Part shown: positions 1 through 6,982 of the stretch, piece after piece
Position numbering within the stretch: position 1 is the first letter of the stretch
Layout of the letters: every line of letters starts with the position of its first letter
From: Anaerolineae bacterium
GTDB lineage: Bacteria; Chloroflexota; Anaerolineae; Anaerolineales; Villigracilaceae
Assembly: GCA_022013685.1 (NCBI GenBank)
Contig: JAKLPV010000089.1
Location: 1 to 40,182 of the forward strand
DNA length: 40,182 bases
Reading direction: 5' to 3'
The notes under the pieces: model-generated
Databases searched by the model: none
Told to the model about the DNA's origin: nothing
Seen by the model: the letters and a program-made list of their open reading frames with translations, nothing else
Position numbers and translations under genes: made by a program

Positions 1-1175
1 AGGAACATGACCACGTCCGCATCGGCCTCGATATCGCCGCTCTCGCGCAGGTCGGACAATTGCGGACGGGATGAGGCGCGCTTCTCCACATCCCGGTTTA
101 GCTGGGCGGCAGCGATGATCGGGACACTCAACTCTTTGGACAGCGCCTTGAGCGAGCGCGAGATATAGCCGACTTCCTGGGTGCGGTTCTCGGTCTTTAC
201 CCCGGCCCGCATCAACTGCAAATAATCGACGATCACCAGGTCCGGCTTGCCCGCCGAGAGATGCAGGCGGCGCAGTTTGGACTTGAGCTGCAAAGGCGTG
301 ATGGCCGGGGTATCGTCGATGAAAATTGGCAGGTTTTCGAGAGACTGCACAGCCTGAACCAGTTTTTCCCAATCATCGGCCCCGACCTTCCCGGTATCGA
401 GCAGCTGCACATCCAGCCCGCAGACCTGGGCCAGAAGACGGTTGGTGATGCGCAGGGTGGGCATCTCCAGCGAGAAGAACACCACGCGTTTGCCTGTCCG
501 GGCAGCGTTCAGGGCGACGGTCAGGGCCAGGGAAGTCTTGCCCAAACCGGGACGGGCGGCCAAAACGTACAGTGCTCCGGCCTGGAAGTTGCCCAGACGA
601 TGGTCGAGATCGATCAGGCCGCTGGGCGTGCCGGGCAGTTCGCTGATCCGGCTGAGAGCATCGATCTGATCGAAGGCCTGGCCGAGCGCATCCCGCAGCG
701 GGACCAACTGGCCACCGGTTTCGCGCAAGATCGCCCCTTCGAGAGCGGCCACAGATTGTTCGGTCGCCAGGGGCAGTTCGATGGCCTGGTCATTGGCCAG
801 GGTGGCGATCTTGTTGGCGGCGGTGAGCATCTGGCGCCGGACGGCAGCTTCGCGCACGATCTGGCCGTATGCATCGGCGTGCAGCGTGGTTGGTGTCGCG
901 TTCAGCATCCCGACCAGGATGGCTGCCCCGCCCACCTCCTCGAGCTGGCCTTGTTTTTCAAGGCTCTCGGAAACGGTTAGGATGTCGATCGGGACGCGGC
1001 GCTCGACGAGACGGGCGAAGGCCTGCCAGACAAAACGCAGGCGATGGATGAAGAAATCTTCCGCGGACAAAAACTCGGATAGTTCGATATAAACATCCGG
1101 GTTGATCAGGACCGCGCCGATCACGGCTTCTTCGGCCTGGCGGCTGTGCGGGATGAGGGGGATTTCGTTTGACAT
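1..1175 (-). CDS. dnaB: Replicative DNA helicase DnaB, element-borne, cut by window edge
   Basis: Hexameric 5'-3' helicase that unwinds DNA at the replication fork. I translated this frame directly: it opens with ATG at 1175-1173, has an AAGGAGCT ribosome site at 1185-1192, and stays open for about 391 codons to the window edge. The family is usually 440-470 residues, so the C-terminus is missing. The N-terminal domain contains PHSRQAEEAVIGAVL (about residues 9-23), typical of DnaB. The RecA-like domain has a Walker A motif ARPGLGKTS near residue 210 and a Walker B motif LVIVDYLQLM near residue 317. It lies directly downstream of a winged-helix replication protein whose stop codon precedes the DnaB start by a few bases. 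That operon context and the plasmid-type neighbours suggest it belongs to the mobile element and is not the host's own copy. Confidence 0.95.
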   Translation of the reverse strand, partial: MSNEIPLIPHSRQAEEAVIGAVLINPDVYIELSEFLSAEDFFIHRLRFVWQAFARLVERRVPIDILTVSESLEKQGQLEEVGGAAILVGMLNATPTTLHADAYGQIVREAAVRRQMLTAANKIATLANDQAIELPLATEQSVAALEGAILRETGGQLVPLRDALGQAFDQIDALSRISELPGTPSGLIDLDHRLGNFQAGALYVLAARPGLGKTSLALTVALNAARTGKRVVFFSLEMPTLRITNRLLAQVCGLDVQLLDTGKVGADDWEKLVQAVQSLENLPIFIDDTPAITPLQLKSKLRRLHLSAGKPDLVIVDYLQLMRAGVKTENRTQEVGYISRSLKALSKELSVPIIAAAQLNRDVEKRASSRPQLSDLRESGDIEADADVVMF

Positions 1176-1181
1176 GGTTGA

Positions 1182-2048
1182 TTAGCTCCTTGGCTGAAAG
1201 TCTTTGATGATGTTTTCTAACGTGCTTTTGATGGGCACGGGATAATCTCTTTGGGGTGTGGCCTGAGCGGCCAGGATACCGATCATAGTTTTTGCGAGCG
1301 CGCCGGGGTGGGCCATCGTGAAGGGGCTGTTCTTCCAGCGTTTCCAGGTCAGGCGAATGGCGGTTTCAAGTGGAGTTTTATATTCGGCGGCGATGCTGTT
1401 GAGTTCTTTGATGCCCTTGATCCACAGGCCGAAGTCGCCGCGCTTCTGGCCTGGCCCGGGCTTTTCGGGTGGGCGCAGGTTGAAAATCTCACTAATCAGT
1501 TTTGCGCCAGGCTGGCAGTCTGCCGGAAAAGCGGCGATGCGGTCCAGGTGTGTTCCGGTGTCGGGTTTGGAAGGTTCTGGCGCAGCGGCGCGCGCGGGCG
1601 CGTCAGCGGCCATGTTTTCTTTCTTAGTAAACTCTTTATTATTAATGTGGCGGTTTTCTACATCTGGATAACCTAGATCGAGGTTTCCTCGATCTGGCTC
1701 TGGCTCAAAGTTCTCATCTTGTTCGTCAGCCGGAATAGGCTGCTCGTAAACCTCCATCACCCAGCGGATGATCTGCTGCTTCTCGTTACGCTCTACCTTG
1801 CGCCGCACATATCCTGCTTTGATGAGTTCCTTGATCCCTGACCGAACCGCATAATCCCCGTCTGGTGAGTGGTTGACCACATCGGCAATGTTGATGATCC
1901 AATTGTCTGGGCGGCTGAGTAGATATGCCAGAATCCCTTTTGCCTTGTACGATAAGGACGGAAGCGCCAATGCGCGTTTGTCCATCATCACAAAAGGATT
2001 TTCGGGGTTTTTAATCACACGGAAGATAGTTTGGGGACGGTCTGTCAT
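1182..2048 (-). CDS. Winged-helix replication initiator or helicase loader
   Basis: Protein of 288 residues. The N-terminal 100 residues look like the helix-turn-helix domain common in phage and plasmid replication proteins: SYKAKGILAYLLSRPDNW (about residues 33-50), then a recognition-helix region around DYAVRSGIKELIKAGYV. A low-complexity Ala/Pro linker occupies about residues 145-165. The helical C-terminal region (about 210-270) is similar in layout to DnaD-like or loader domains, although I see no diagnostic motif. It precedes dnaB and lies just downstream of an iteron array, so a role in origin binding and DnaB loading is a reasonable inference. The start has a GAGG sequence about 12 nt upstream. 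The exact family assignment is uncertain; the replication role is fairly likely. Confidence 0.75.
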   Translation of the reverse strand: MTDRPQTIFRVIKNPENPFVMMDKRALALPSLSYKAKGILAYLLSRPDNWIINIADVVNHSPDGDYAVRSGIKELIKAGYVRRKVERNEKQQIIRWVMEVYEQPIPADEQDENFEPEPDRGNLDLGYPDVENRHINNKEFTKKENMAADAPARAAAPEPSKPDTGTHLDRIAAFPADCQPGAKLISEIFNLRPPEKPGPGQKRGDFGLWIKGIKELNSIAAEYKTPLETAIRLTWKRWKNSPFTMAHPGALAKTMIGILAAQATPQRDYPVPIKSTLENIIKDFQPRS

Positions 2049-2055
2049 AGAGCGA

Positions 2056-2301
2056 TTACCTCAGCGAGAAACGCAACAGGAAGGCCGCTGCGGGGCGATG
2101 TTTTGGAGCCATAGCGCGGGTCATGTGGAGAAAATCAGCCGCCTTGCTGCTCCATTTAGCAGGCATGATATACACGCCTGGGTACACGCTGCGGGTACAC
2201 GGCGTTACACGGACGTACACGGAGCGGGTAAACGTATCGTGTACCGCAGATGTTCCGATAAAAAAATGAGTGCGCTTTTGGCGGAAACCAACCTGGTTCA
2301 T
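2056..2301 (-). CDS. Possible 81-residue ORF across the iteron region
   Basis: This frame starts at an ATGA overlap with the stop of the upstream gene (2298-2301) and ends 8 bases before the replication gene, so its position fits an operon gene. Against this, the middle of the protein simply translates the repeated TACACG units (giving SVYVRV, SVYPGV and similar), the composition is odd and I recognise no family. It may be fortuitous, or a small protein coded through the origin. It contains no membrane segment or nucleotide-binding motif. Confidence 0.3.
   Translation of the reverse strand: MNQVGFRQKRTHFFIGTSAVHDTFTRSVYVRVTPCTRSVYPGVYIMPAKWSSKAADFLHMTRAMAPKHRPAAAFLLRFSLR
2171..2243. repeat. 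Iteron array, candidate replication origin
   Basis: Five copies of TACACG lie in direct orientation at 2171, 2183, 2196, 2206 and 2216. The spacings are 12, 13, 10 and 10 nt, so the units sit on nearly the same face of the helix. A degenerate unit TAAACG follows at 2229 and an inverted copy CGTGTA at 2238-2243. Together the last two form a near-palindrome with a 3-nt spacer. The array lies between the ParA partner gene and the replication gene. This is the classic place for an iteron origin bound by the initiator, or for an operator or partition site. Confidence 0.65.
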
Positions 2302-2933
2302 GTCGTGCTCCAGCCGGAAACTTCCTGGGAGGCAATCGCTTGCAGGGAGAGTTTCAGCCGCCCACAGCTGTATTCTTCGACTGCATAGGCCAGCAGGCGG
2401 GTAACCATCGCCCCCAGCGCAACGTTGTATTCAGCCGCCAGCGACTTGAGGCGGTTGTGAATATTGCGCCCCCAGCGAAAGCCAAACGGAGTTCGCTTGC
2501 GGGGTGGCGCAATCAATTTCTTTTGGCGCTGTTTGCGGGTCCGGTCTGGCTTGATCGGCTGCGACCAGGTCTGGATCTTTTCCCAGGTCAGCACCATCTG
2601 GGTGCTTTTCGGGTTTGGGTTGGGATGTGACTCCATCCAGATCTTGCCCTGGTCGTACATCGTCAGAGCAAAATCGATCAGTTGAATGGCAACCGTGGAA
2701 ATATTGTTGATCTCCAACTGGGTGGCAATCCCGGCCACAGCGTAGTAAACCTCCGGGTCGGTCAGGTCGTAGCGAAAGGGAGAGTTGACTTGATCCCAGG
2801 TGGGGGAGCCGTCCTTCTTCGTCTTGCGTGGCTTCTGAGAGTGGGGAGATTTCAGGGTCAGCCCATCCAGGAGCGAACTCGGGGCGACCTGGATGGCATC
2901 TGGATGGGGGAGTTTGCGCTCGGCTTTGGACAT
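2298..2933 (-). CDS. Likely ParA partner or centromere-binding protein
   Basis: Protein of 211 residues starting 2 nt after the ParA stop codon, which argues for translational coupling. The N-terminal 60 residues are basic and look disordered. A basic stretch KPDRTRKQRQKKL is near the middle. The C-terminal third (about residues 155-200) contains NRLKSLAAEYNVALGAMV and TRLLAYAVEEY, a helix-turn-helix pair that could be ribbon-helix-helix-like. No canonical ParB nuclease/HTH domain is visible. In small plasmids the gene after parA is normally the DNA-binding partition partner, so that role is inferred from position and basic character only. Confidence 0.5.
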   Translation of the reverse strand: MSKAERKLPHPDAIQVAPSSLLDGLTLKSPHSQKPRKTKKDGSPTWDQVNSPFRYDLTDPEVYYAVAGIATQLEINNISTVAIQLIDFALTMYDQGKIWMESHPNPNPKSTQMVLTWEKIQTWSQPIKPDRTRKQRQKKLIAPPRKRTPFGFRWGRNIHNRLKSLAAEYNVALGAMVTRLLAYAVEEYSCGRLKLSLQAIASQEVSGWSTT

Positions 2934-2935
2934 GA

Positions 2936-3736
2936 TTAGCCTTTCAGGATTGCCTTACCCAGCGCTGAATACTCCTGCGCGGCGCGGCGGACATAGCTGT
3001 TGGTCTTCTCGGCCTCGGCCTTCTCGAAGATCGTCATCTGGTTGGCGGGCAGTTCGCGGATGGCCGTGCATTCGTGGATGGGGGGGAGGGCCAGAGCGCC
3101 AAAGGCCTGCTGGAGATGCAACAAGCCTTCGCGGCGTTCCACGGTGCGCTCGTCGTAGAAGGTGGGCAGGATCCCGGCCAGGCAGCCCTGCCAGCCGCGC
3201 TGGGTGAGCGCTTTGAGGGTGGCAATGGTCTGGTATGCGCCCTGGATGGCAGCAGTCTCACTGGCGACCGGCACCAGCACTTCATCGGCGGCCCAGAGGG
3301 CCAGTTCGAGAATGCCGCCCAGAGATGGGGCCGTATCCAGGATAACCAGGTCGTAGCGGGCGAACTGCTCGGAAACGGCCTGGCGGATCAGGTTCAGATC
3401 GCGTTCGCCGGTAAGCATAAAGGCCTGGGCATTTGCCGTTTCTGCGCTGCCCGGCAAGATCGAAATCTGGCTGCGCTCAGCGCTGACGATAAAGCTGCGG
3501 ATTTGGGCGGACTTGTCATTGCCCATCAGGCTGGCAAGGCCGGGGATATAAGCGGCCAGCAGGTTATAAGCGCCCGGCCTGGGCTGGTGGCCGAGGAAAG
3601 TTGCCAGGTTGCCCTGTGGGTCCAGGTCCACCAAGAGAACCTTCTTCCCGGCTAGGGTCAGGGCCGCGGCCAGATTAACGGCGGTGGTGGTCTTTCCGGT
3701 GCCGCCCTTTTGGTTTGCGACAGTAATGATTTTCAT
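2936..3736 (-). CDS. parA: ParA-family partition ATPase
   Basis: Protein of 266 residues that drives segregation of plasmids or chromosome origins by ATP-dependent DNA binding. The deviant Walker A motif KGGTGKTT is at residues 10-17, the second signature VLLVDLDPQGN near 34-44, and the Walker B region LVILDTAPSLGG near 130. The start has AAGGAGAA about 9 nt upstream, located inside the end of the preceding lipoprotein gene, whose stop is 3 nt before the ATG. It lacks an N-terminal DNA-binding domain, so it resembles type Ib or Soj-like ParA. The next gene is probably its partner. Its position beside an iteron array and replication genes supports a plasmid-like maintenance module. Confidence 0.93.
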   Translation of the reverse strand: MKIITVANQKGGTGKTTTAVNLAAALTLAGKKVLLVDLDPQGNLATFLGHQPRPGAYNLLAAYIPGLASLMGNDKSAQIRSFIVSAERSQISILPGSAETANAQAFMLTGERDLNLIRQAVSEQFARYDLVILDTAPSLGGILELALWAADEVLVPVASETAAIQGAYQTIATLKALTQRGWQGCLAGILPTFYDERTVERREGLLHLQQAFGALALPPIHECTAIRELPANQMTIFEKAEAEKTNSYVRRAAQEYSALGKAILKG

Positions 3737-3739
3737 GGA

Positions 3740-4075
3740 TTACGGATTCTCCTTGCAAAAATATTTTGAATTGACCCATCCACTTGTGGTTTCGGCCCAG
3801 GTGGCGCCATCGACCGTGGTGGTGTAGGTGTGAACGGTGATCGTCTCCCCGCGCGCCAGGCTGGCGATGATCGGATGGGTTACCCCGGCATCCTGGCGGA
3901 CATTCAGCCAGTCCGCGCAGACCCTGGCAACCTGGGGTGTGGGGGAGACAGGTACGCCGGTTTGGGTTGGGCTGGGAGCGGATGTTACAGCCCCGGCTGC
4001 CGCGTTATCCGGTGCGGGTGTTGGTGTGCAAGCCGGGAGTAGAACGAGCAACAAAAACAAGAGCAATTTGTTCAT
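3740..4075 (-). CDS. Lipoprotein with bacterial SH3 domain
   Basis: Protein of 111 residues. A lipoprotein signal peptide MNKLLLFLLLVLLPAC places the lipidated cysteine at residue 16. A Pro/Thr/Ser-rich linker (about 17-48) leads to an SH3b-type domain with the typical signature ADWLNVRQDAG, then ATWAETTSGWVNSKYF near the C-terminus. Such domains usually bind cell-wall or other extracellular ligands. The gene overlaps the upstream small ORF by ATGA and almost touches parA, so a surface protein is co-expressed with the partition genes. Its role in the element is unknown; adhesion, surface modification or entry exclusion are possible. Confidence 0.85.
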   Translation of the reverse strand: MNKLLLFLLLVLLPACTPTPAPDNAAAGAVTSAPSPTQTGVPVSPTPQVARVCADWLNVRQDAGVTHPIIASLARGETITVHTYTTTVDGATWAETTSGWVNSKYFCKENP

Positions 4076-4263
4076 ACGAGATTTTTTCCTTCATCAGAGA
4101 ATTGAGCATTCGGGATGACCGCCACCGCCAGCGGTTGTCCGTTTTTCTCGCGCAGGTTCAACCATTTTGCGCCAGCCGCCGCCAGTGCAGAGAGCAGGAT
4201 GTGGCGGGCTTCCTGCGGCAGCGGATCGCGTTTTGCGCTGCCTGCTCTGCGTGTTCCCTGCAC
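4072..4263 (-). CDS. Small protein of unknown function (GTG start)
   Basis: A 63-residue frame begins at GTG 4263 and ends with a TGA overlapping the next ATG by four bases. The sequence contains LPQEARHILLSALAAAGAKWLNL and later QPLAVAVIPNAQF, consistent with one amphipathic helix followed by a strand. No Shine-Dalgarno is visible, so expression would rely on coupling or on a non-standard start upstream; the frame is open back to about 4330. I do not recognise a family. Confidence 0.5.
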   Translation of the reverse strand: MQGTRRAGSAKRDPLPQEARHILLSALAAAGAKWLNLREKNGQPLAVAVIPNAQFSDEGKNLV

Positions 4264-4322
4264 CTGGAAGGGCTTTGCCCGGATGGGCTGGGCCGCTTCC
4301 AGATGCAGGGCGGGGGACTGGC

Positions 4323-5147
4323 TTAGTGAAAATCCGGGTCATCGCCTGGCTTGTGGCCGTTGCCACTGAAGGCCTGGATGGGTTTCTCGGGGATGTTCAA
4401 CGCCGAAGCCATAACCTGGGATTGTTTGCCGGGGACGTAGGCTTGCTTAGGCGCGTGGTAGGGGCGCCCTTCGATCTCGGCAATTGCCCGGCGAAGGTTT
4501 TCATAACCGTATTCCTCCGCGATGCGCCGCTCCAGTTCCAGCCGAGTGCGCGCACTTTTCAGGATGCTTTCAGCGACAGACGCGCTGGCTTCGGCCAATT
4601 GCTGGCGGGCAATTGCCTGGGCGGTCAGGCGGTGGGCCTTGATGTCCGGATGGCTGTAGAAATAAGCCAGGAACAGGATCGCGTGAACGGAGAGACTGAC
4701 GGCCAGCAGCCCCAACAATCCTTCGGCGTTGGCTGCCTGGCCATTGATCACCATAAAATCAGCCGTACCGACCAGCACCCCCAAGAACAGAGATAGCGAG
4801 ATACCCAGCCAGGCCAGTCCGCGCATCATCCCAGATGCTTTCGCGTGTTGGACCGCGACCTCCCACAAAATGAACGGGAAGAAGGTGGCGGACACGGAAA
4901 ACCAGGCCTTCCAGACTTCGCCAGTGTTTTGTAGGGCGAAGTCATACACGCGGTATTCGCCGATTGCGAGCAGCAGGTTGCCTGCGATAAAGGCCAGGGT
5001 GGGGGACTTGTCTTTGATCCAGTCGAAGACCCCGACCTGGGTGACTGCGGATTCAAAAAGCGGCTCATGTTCGACTTCGAGTTCGGTGCCTTGCTGGGGA
5101 GCAAACGGGTTGGCGACGGGTGTTGTGTAACGAGCAGTTGTGTTCAT
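4323..5147 (-). CDS. Membrane protein with cytoplasmic coiled coil
   Basis: Protein of 274 residues with a strong GGAGGTATCC ribosome site. Hydrophobic segments occur near residues 50-65 (LAFIAGNLLLAIGEY), 80-100 (FSVSATFFPFILWEV), 108-132 (GLAWLGISLSLFLGVLVGT) and 145-165 (LLGLLAVSLSVHAILFLAYF), giving about four membrane helices. A charged helical stretch rich in Ala, Glu and Arg (about 178-225) probably forms a coiled coil, followed by a flexible Pro-rich tail. It sits between the FtsK-like protein and the partition operon. A membrane anchor for a DNA transfer or segregation machine is conceivable, but I recognise no family. Confidence 0.75.
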   Translation of the reverse strand: MNTTARYTTPVANPFAPQQGTELEVEHEPLFESAVTQVGVFDWIKDKSPTLAFIAGNLLLAIGEYRVYDFALQNTGEVWKAWFSVSATFFPFILWEVAVQHAKASGMMRGLAWLGISLSLFLGVLVGTADFMVINGQAANAEGLLGLLAVSLSVHAILFLAYFYSHPDIKAHRLTAQAIARQQLAEASASVAESILKSARTRLELERRIAEEYGYENLRRAIAEIEGRPYHAPKQAYVPGKQSQVMASALNIPEKPIQAFSGNGHKPGDDPDFH

Positions 5148-5159
5148 GATGGATACCTC

Positions 5160-5837
5160 CTATTGGGTGGCGGGTGTGAATGTCAGCCAGCGGGACTGAT
5201 GACGAAAGGCAAACTGCCCGTTGGTGAGTGGGGTGGTGAGGGTGGTTGGGGCAGTAAGATCGAACAGGGTAGGGAAGTCACGGATTTCACCGATCAGGAT
5301 TTTGCTGAAGATGGAACGGATGCGGCAGGCGTACCGTGGCGAAGCGCTGACGACCAGGTGGAACTCCGGGGCGTTTGCCAACAAGGACAGTGAGCGGTAT
5401 TCGATGTCCCAGCCTGCGCCGAGGTTGTCCAGCAGGATGGGAAGTCTGGGTGCGGAAGGTTTCCGCATGTGGTACTGCAGGATATCGCCCATCCGTTTTG
5501 GGCTGACGGCGGCGGCCATCGGATTGATGCCGTGCCAGCGCTCTGGCGTTCTGGAGACGATGACCGCGCCAATCGATGTTTGCCTGCCTGGAAATATGGC
5601 GGTTGCCGCAATCGTTCCCAACAGGGCTTGCAGGCTGGCGGCGTGGTCGCTGGTGGCCAACATGGCCGGGCTTCTGGTGATGTTGGCGATAACCGGCAGG
5701 CCGTCTGCGGCCAGTCCGAGGGCGTAGGTGTTGGGGGGCTGGGTCTGGGCAGCCAGGGATTCCCTCAGTGTTAATAGCTTGCTAAGCGAGCAGTGGCGTT
5801 GGGCGGGTAAGGTAGGGGATAGGGTAGTAAGACTCAT
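5160..5837 (-). CDS. FtsK/HerA-like protein lacking a Walker A motif
   Basis: The start at 5837 has GGAGGT 4 nt upstream and is preferred over the longer frame reaching 5903. The product is about 225 residues. The segment with LGLAADGLPVIANI and SPAMLATSDHAASLQALLGT (about 45-80) has the order seen in FtsK-type translocases just before and across the P-loop, but GxxxxGK[ST] is absent. A later LPILLDNLGAGWD matches a Walker B position, with Asn in place of the usual Glu. The C-terminal half keeps the layout ending in the ATPase core. This reading is inference: it may be an inactive FtsK-type subunit, or an unrelated fold. Only 12 nt separate its end from the next gene. Confidence 0.5.
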   Translation of the reverse strand: MSLTTLSPTLPAQRHCSLSKLLTLRESLAAQTQPPNTYALGLAADGLPVIANITRSPAMLATSDHAASLQALLGTIAATAIFPGRQTSIGAVIVSRTPERWHGINPMAAAVSPKRMGDILQYHMRKPSAPRLPILLDNLGAGWDIEYRSLSLLANAPEFHLVVSASPRYACRIRSIFSKILIGEIRDFPTLFDLTAPTTLTTPLTNGQFAFRHQSRWLTFTPATQ

Positions 5838-5979
5838 TGCGACCTCCGTTTGCTGCTCCAGGAACTGCATATTCCTTCTGGTACAATGTGAAATGAAACA
5901 CACGAATGTCTCAGTTGTAAAAAGTAATTACTGGAGCGTGTAGTGAATACGATTGCCTTCATGGCGGGTACCTACGAAA

Positions 5980-6180
5980 CTACTCACACGCCACATAGGC
6001 GGGAGTTGGCCATTCAACCTCAATCGGCGACTCGATAATGGTGTTATTTTCAGTTTTTAACTCGGTCATGATCTCGTCTAGGAGCATAGACAAGCCGATG
6101 CGCCAGACGTCAGCTTCCTCGTCTGTCATTTCGTAAAACTGGATAGTCGCCGAAGTGACCATTGGCTCCCGACATCCCAT
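5980..6180 (-). CDS. Small acidic protein, unknown function
   Basis: A 66-residue acidic protein follows the upstream small gene by 3 nt. Translation may begin at the first ATG or at codon 7 (MVTSATIQFY). It contains TDEEADVWRIGLSMLLDEIM, probably an amphipathic helix. No family is recognised. Being acidic and paired with a basic, likely DNA-binding gene, it could act with that protein, but no toxin-antitoxin motif is visible. Confidence 0.55.
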   Translation of the reverse strand: MGCREPMVTSATIQFYEMTDEEADVWRIGLSMLLDEIMTELKTENNTIIESPIEVEWPTPAYVACE

Positions 6181-6183
6181 GCT

Positions 6184-6408
6184 TTAATCTGGAGTCTGAT
6201 TTAGGGAGACGGGATTACATACTTGGTCACCGGGCTGCAGGCTCTCAGTCATTTTGCGATATTCGGCTTTAACTAGCCTTCTAATCAGCGCCCCCTGAGC
6301 GCGTTTGCCCATTTCATAAAAATTGCACAAAACCAGTATCATCCTGTGCGTTTCGAAATCAACCGGAACGGTACGATATTTATAGATAGTGTTCTTTTTC
6401 TCTTCCAT
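6184..6408 (-). CDS. Small basic protein, possible ribbon-helix-helix regulator
   Basis: The start at 6408 has AAAGGA about 8 nt upstream; a longer frame back to 6510 would cross the promoter and is rejected. The product is about 74 residues. YKYRTVPVDFETHRMI followed by a helix and ALIRRLVKAEYRKM resembles the strand-helix-turn-helix arrangement of ribbon-helix-helix DNA-binding proteins, although I cannot name the family. It is the first gene of a minus-strand operon that diverges from the XRE repressor, and a perfect 8-bp inverted repeat lies in its 5' untranslated region. Autoregulation or control of the operon is plausible. Confidence 0.6.
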   Translation of the reverse strand: MEEKKNTIYKYRTVPVDFETHRMILVLCNFYEMGKRAQGALIRRLVKAEYRKMTESLQPGDQVCNPVSLNQTPD

Positions 6409-6431
6409 GCTTTTTTCCTTTTCTGAACTCA

Positions 6432-6453
6432 AACTCTCGTTCCTGCGAGAGTT
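6432..6453. promoter_or_regulatory. Inverted repeat, candidate operator
   Basis: Perfect 8-bp arms AACTCTCG and CGAGAGTT are separated by 6 bases (TTCCTG). The repeat lies 24-45 bases upstream of the start at 6408 and downstream of the predicted transcription start. It could be an operator for the XRE or the small basic protein, or an RNA hairpin in the leader. Confidence 0.55.
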
Positions 6454-6490
6454 GATTGATAAAATGGAAACGAAAATTACCTTCAGGGAA

Positions 6491-6518
6491 ATTATACACA
6501 TTTGCAACAAGTTGTCAA
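6491..6518 (-). promoter_or_regulatory. Sigma-70-type promoter of the small minus-strand operon
   Basis: Reading the minus strand, a perfect -35 TTGACA is at 6518-6513 and a perfect -10 TATAAT at 6496-6491, with a 16-nt spacer. Transcription would start near 6484 and lead into the gene at 6408. Confidence 0.8.
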
Positions 6519-6521
6519 CGA

Positions 6522-6537
6522 GGAAACTAAAGTTTCC
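6522..6537. promoter_or_regulatory. Perfect palindrome next to the promoter
   Basis: GGAAACT, AA, AGTTTCC forms a perfect palindrome immediately upstream of the minus-strand -35 box and 38 bases before the XRE start codon. This is a natural operator position for an XRE repressor acting on a divergent region. Confidence 0.55.
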
Positions 6538-6574
6538 CCGAAGTAATTGCCAGAAAGGTATTATTTGATTACCT

Positions 6575-6961
6575 ATGGGAACTTTTGGAGAGTGGCTTAA
6601 GTCAGAAATAAATATTAGAAATATCAGTCAAAAAGAACTGGCTGACATTTCTGGTGTTACGCCTGCTCAAATATCACGCGCAATAGGTGGATCGCGTGGT
6701 CTTGGAACTGATACATTAACTGCCATTGCCCGCGCTTTGCGTTTGCCTCCAGAAGAAGTTTTTCGACGTGCGGGGATTCTGCCATCATTACCCAACAAAG
6801 ATCTGCAAGACGCTGAAATACTTGAGCGAACATCACAGATGACGCCTGCTCAAAAGAGGGCAGTTTTAGCTTTTATCAATAGTCTGGAAGCAGGGGACAT
6901 CCAGCCTGCCGGAGAAAGCACCAATGCAGTTATGGGAAAAACTCTTCCCGCGAAAAAATAA
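6575..6961 (+). CDS. XRE-family transcriptional repressor
   Basis: Protein of 128 residues. The N-terminal helix-turn-helix is visible at about residues 17-65: SQKELADISGVTPAQISRAIGG and LTAIARALRLPPEEVFRRAG, standard for lambda-repressor-like domains. The C-terminal part has a short helix (MTPAQKRAVLAFINSLEAG) that probably dimerises. It diverges from the small minus-strand operon across a region with two palindromes and a strong promoter. By analogy it likely controls element genes or the recombinase. No protease domain is present, so SOS-type self-cleavage is not indicated. There is no clear Shine-Dalgarno. Confidence 0.9.
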   Translation: MGTFGEWLKSEINIRNISQKELADISGVTPAQISRAIGGSRGLGTDTLTAIARALRLPPEEVFRRAGILPSLPNKDLQDAEILERTSQMTPAQKRAVLAFINSLEAGDIQPAGESTNAVMGKTLPAKK

Positions 6962-6965
6962 AAAA

Positions 6966-6979
6966 CCCCTGTGAAGGGG
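6966..6979 (-). terminator. Hairpin with A/T run, terminator-like on the minus strand
   Basis: CCCCT, GTGA, AGGGG forms a hairpin preceded by an A-rich run at 6955-6965. Read on the minus strand this is a hairpin followed by TTTTTT, a rho-independent terminator shape. No minus-strand gene upstream of it is evident, so its purpose is unclear; it may block antisense reading. Confidence 0.4.
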
Positions 6980-6982
6980 CTA

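Noticed and set aside
261..980. Long plus-strand open frame overlapping the dnaB region
   Set aside because: It lies opposite the clear DnaB frame and its protein has no recognisable motif; it is an antisense shadow.
5838..5979. Promoter for the FtsK-like gene operon
   Set aside because: TTTACA and a weak TTCATT-like -10 can be placed, but they match poorly and are not convincing.
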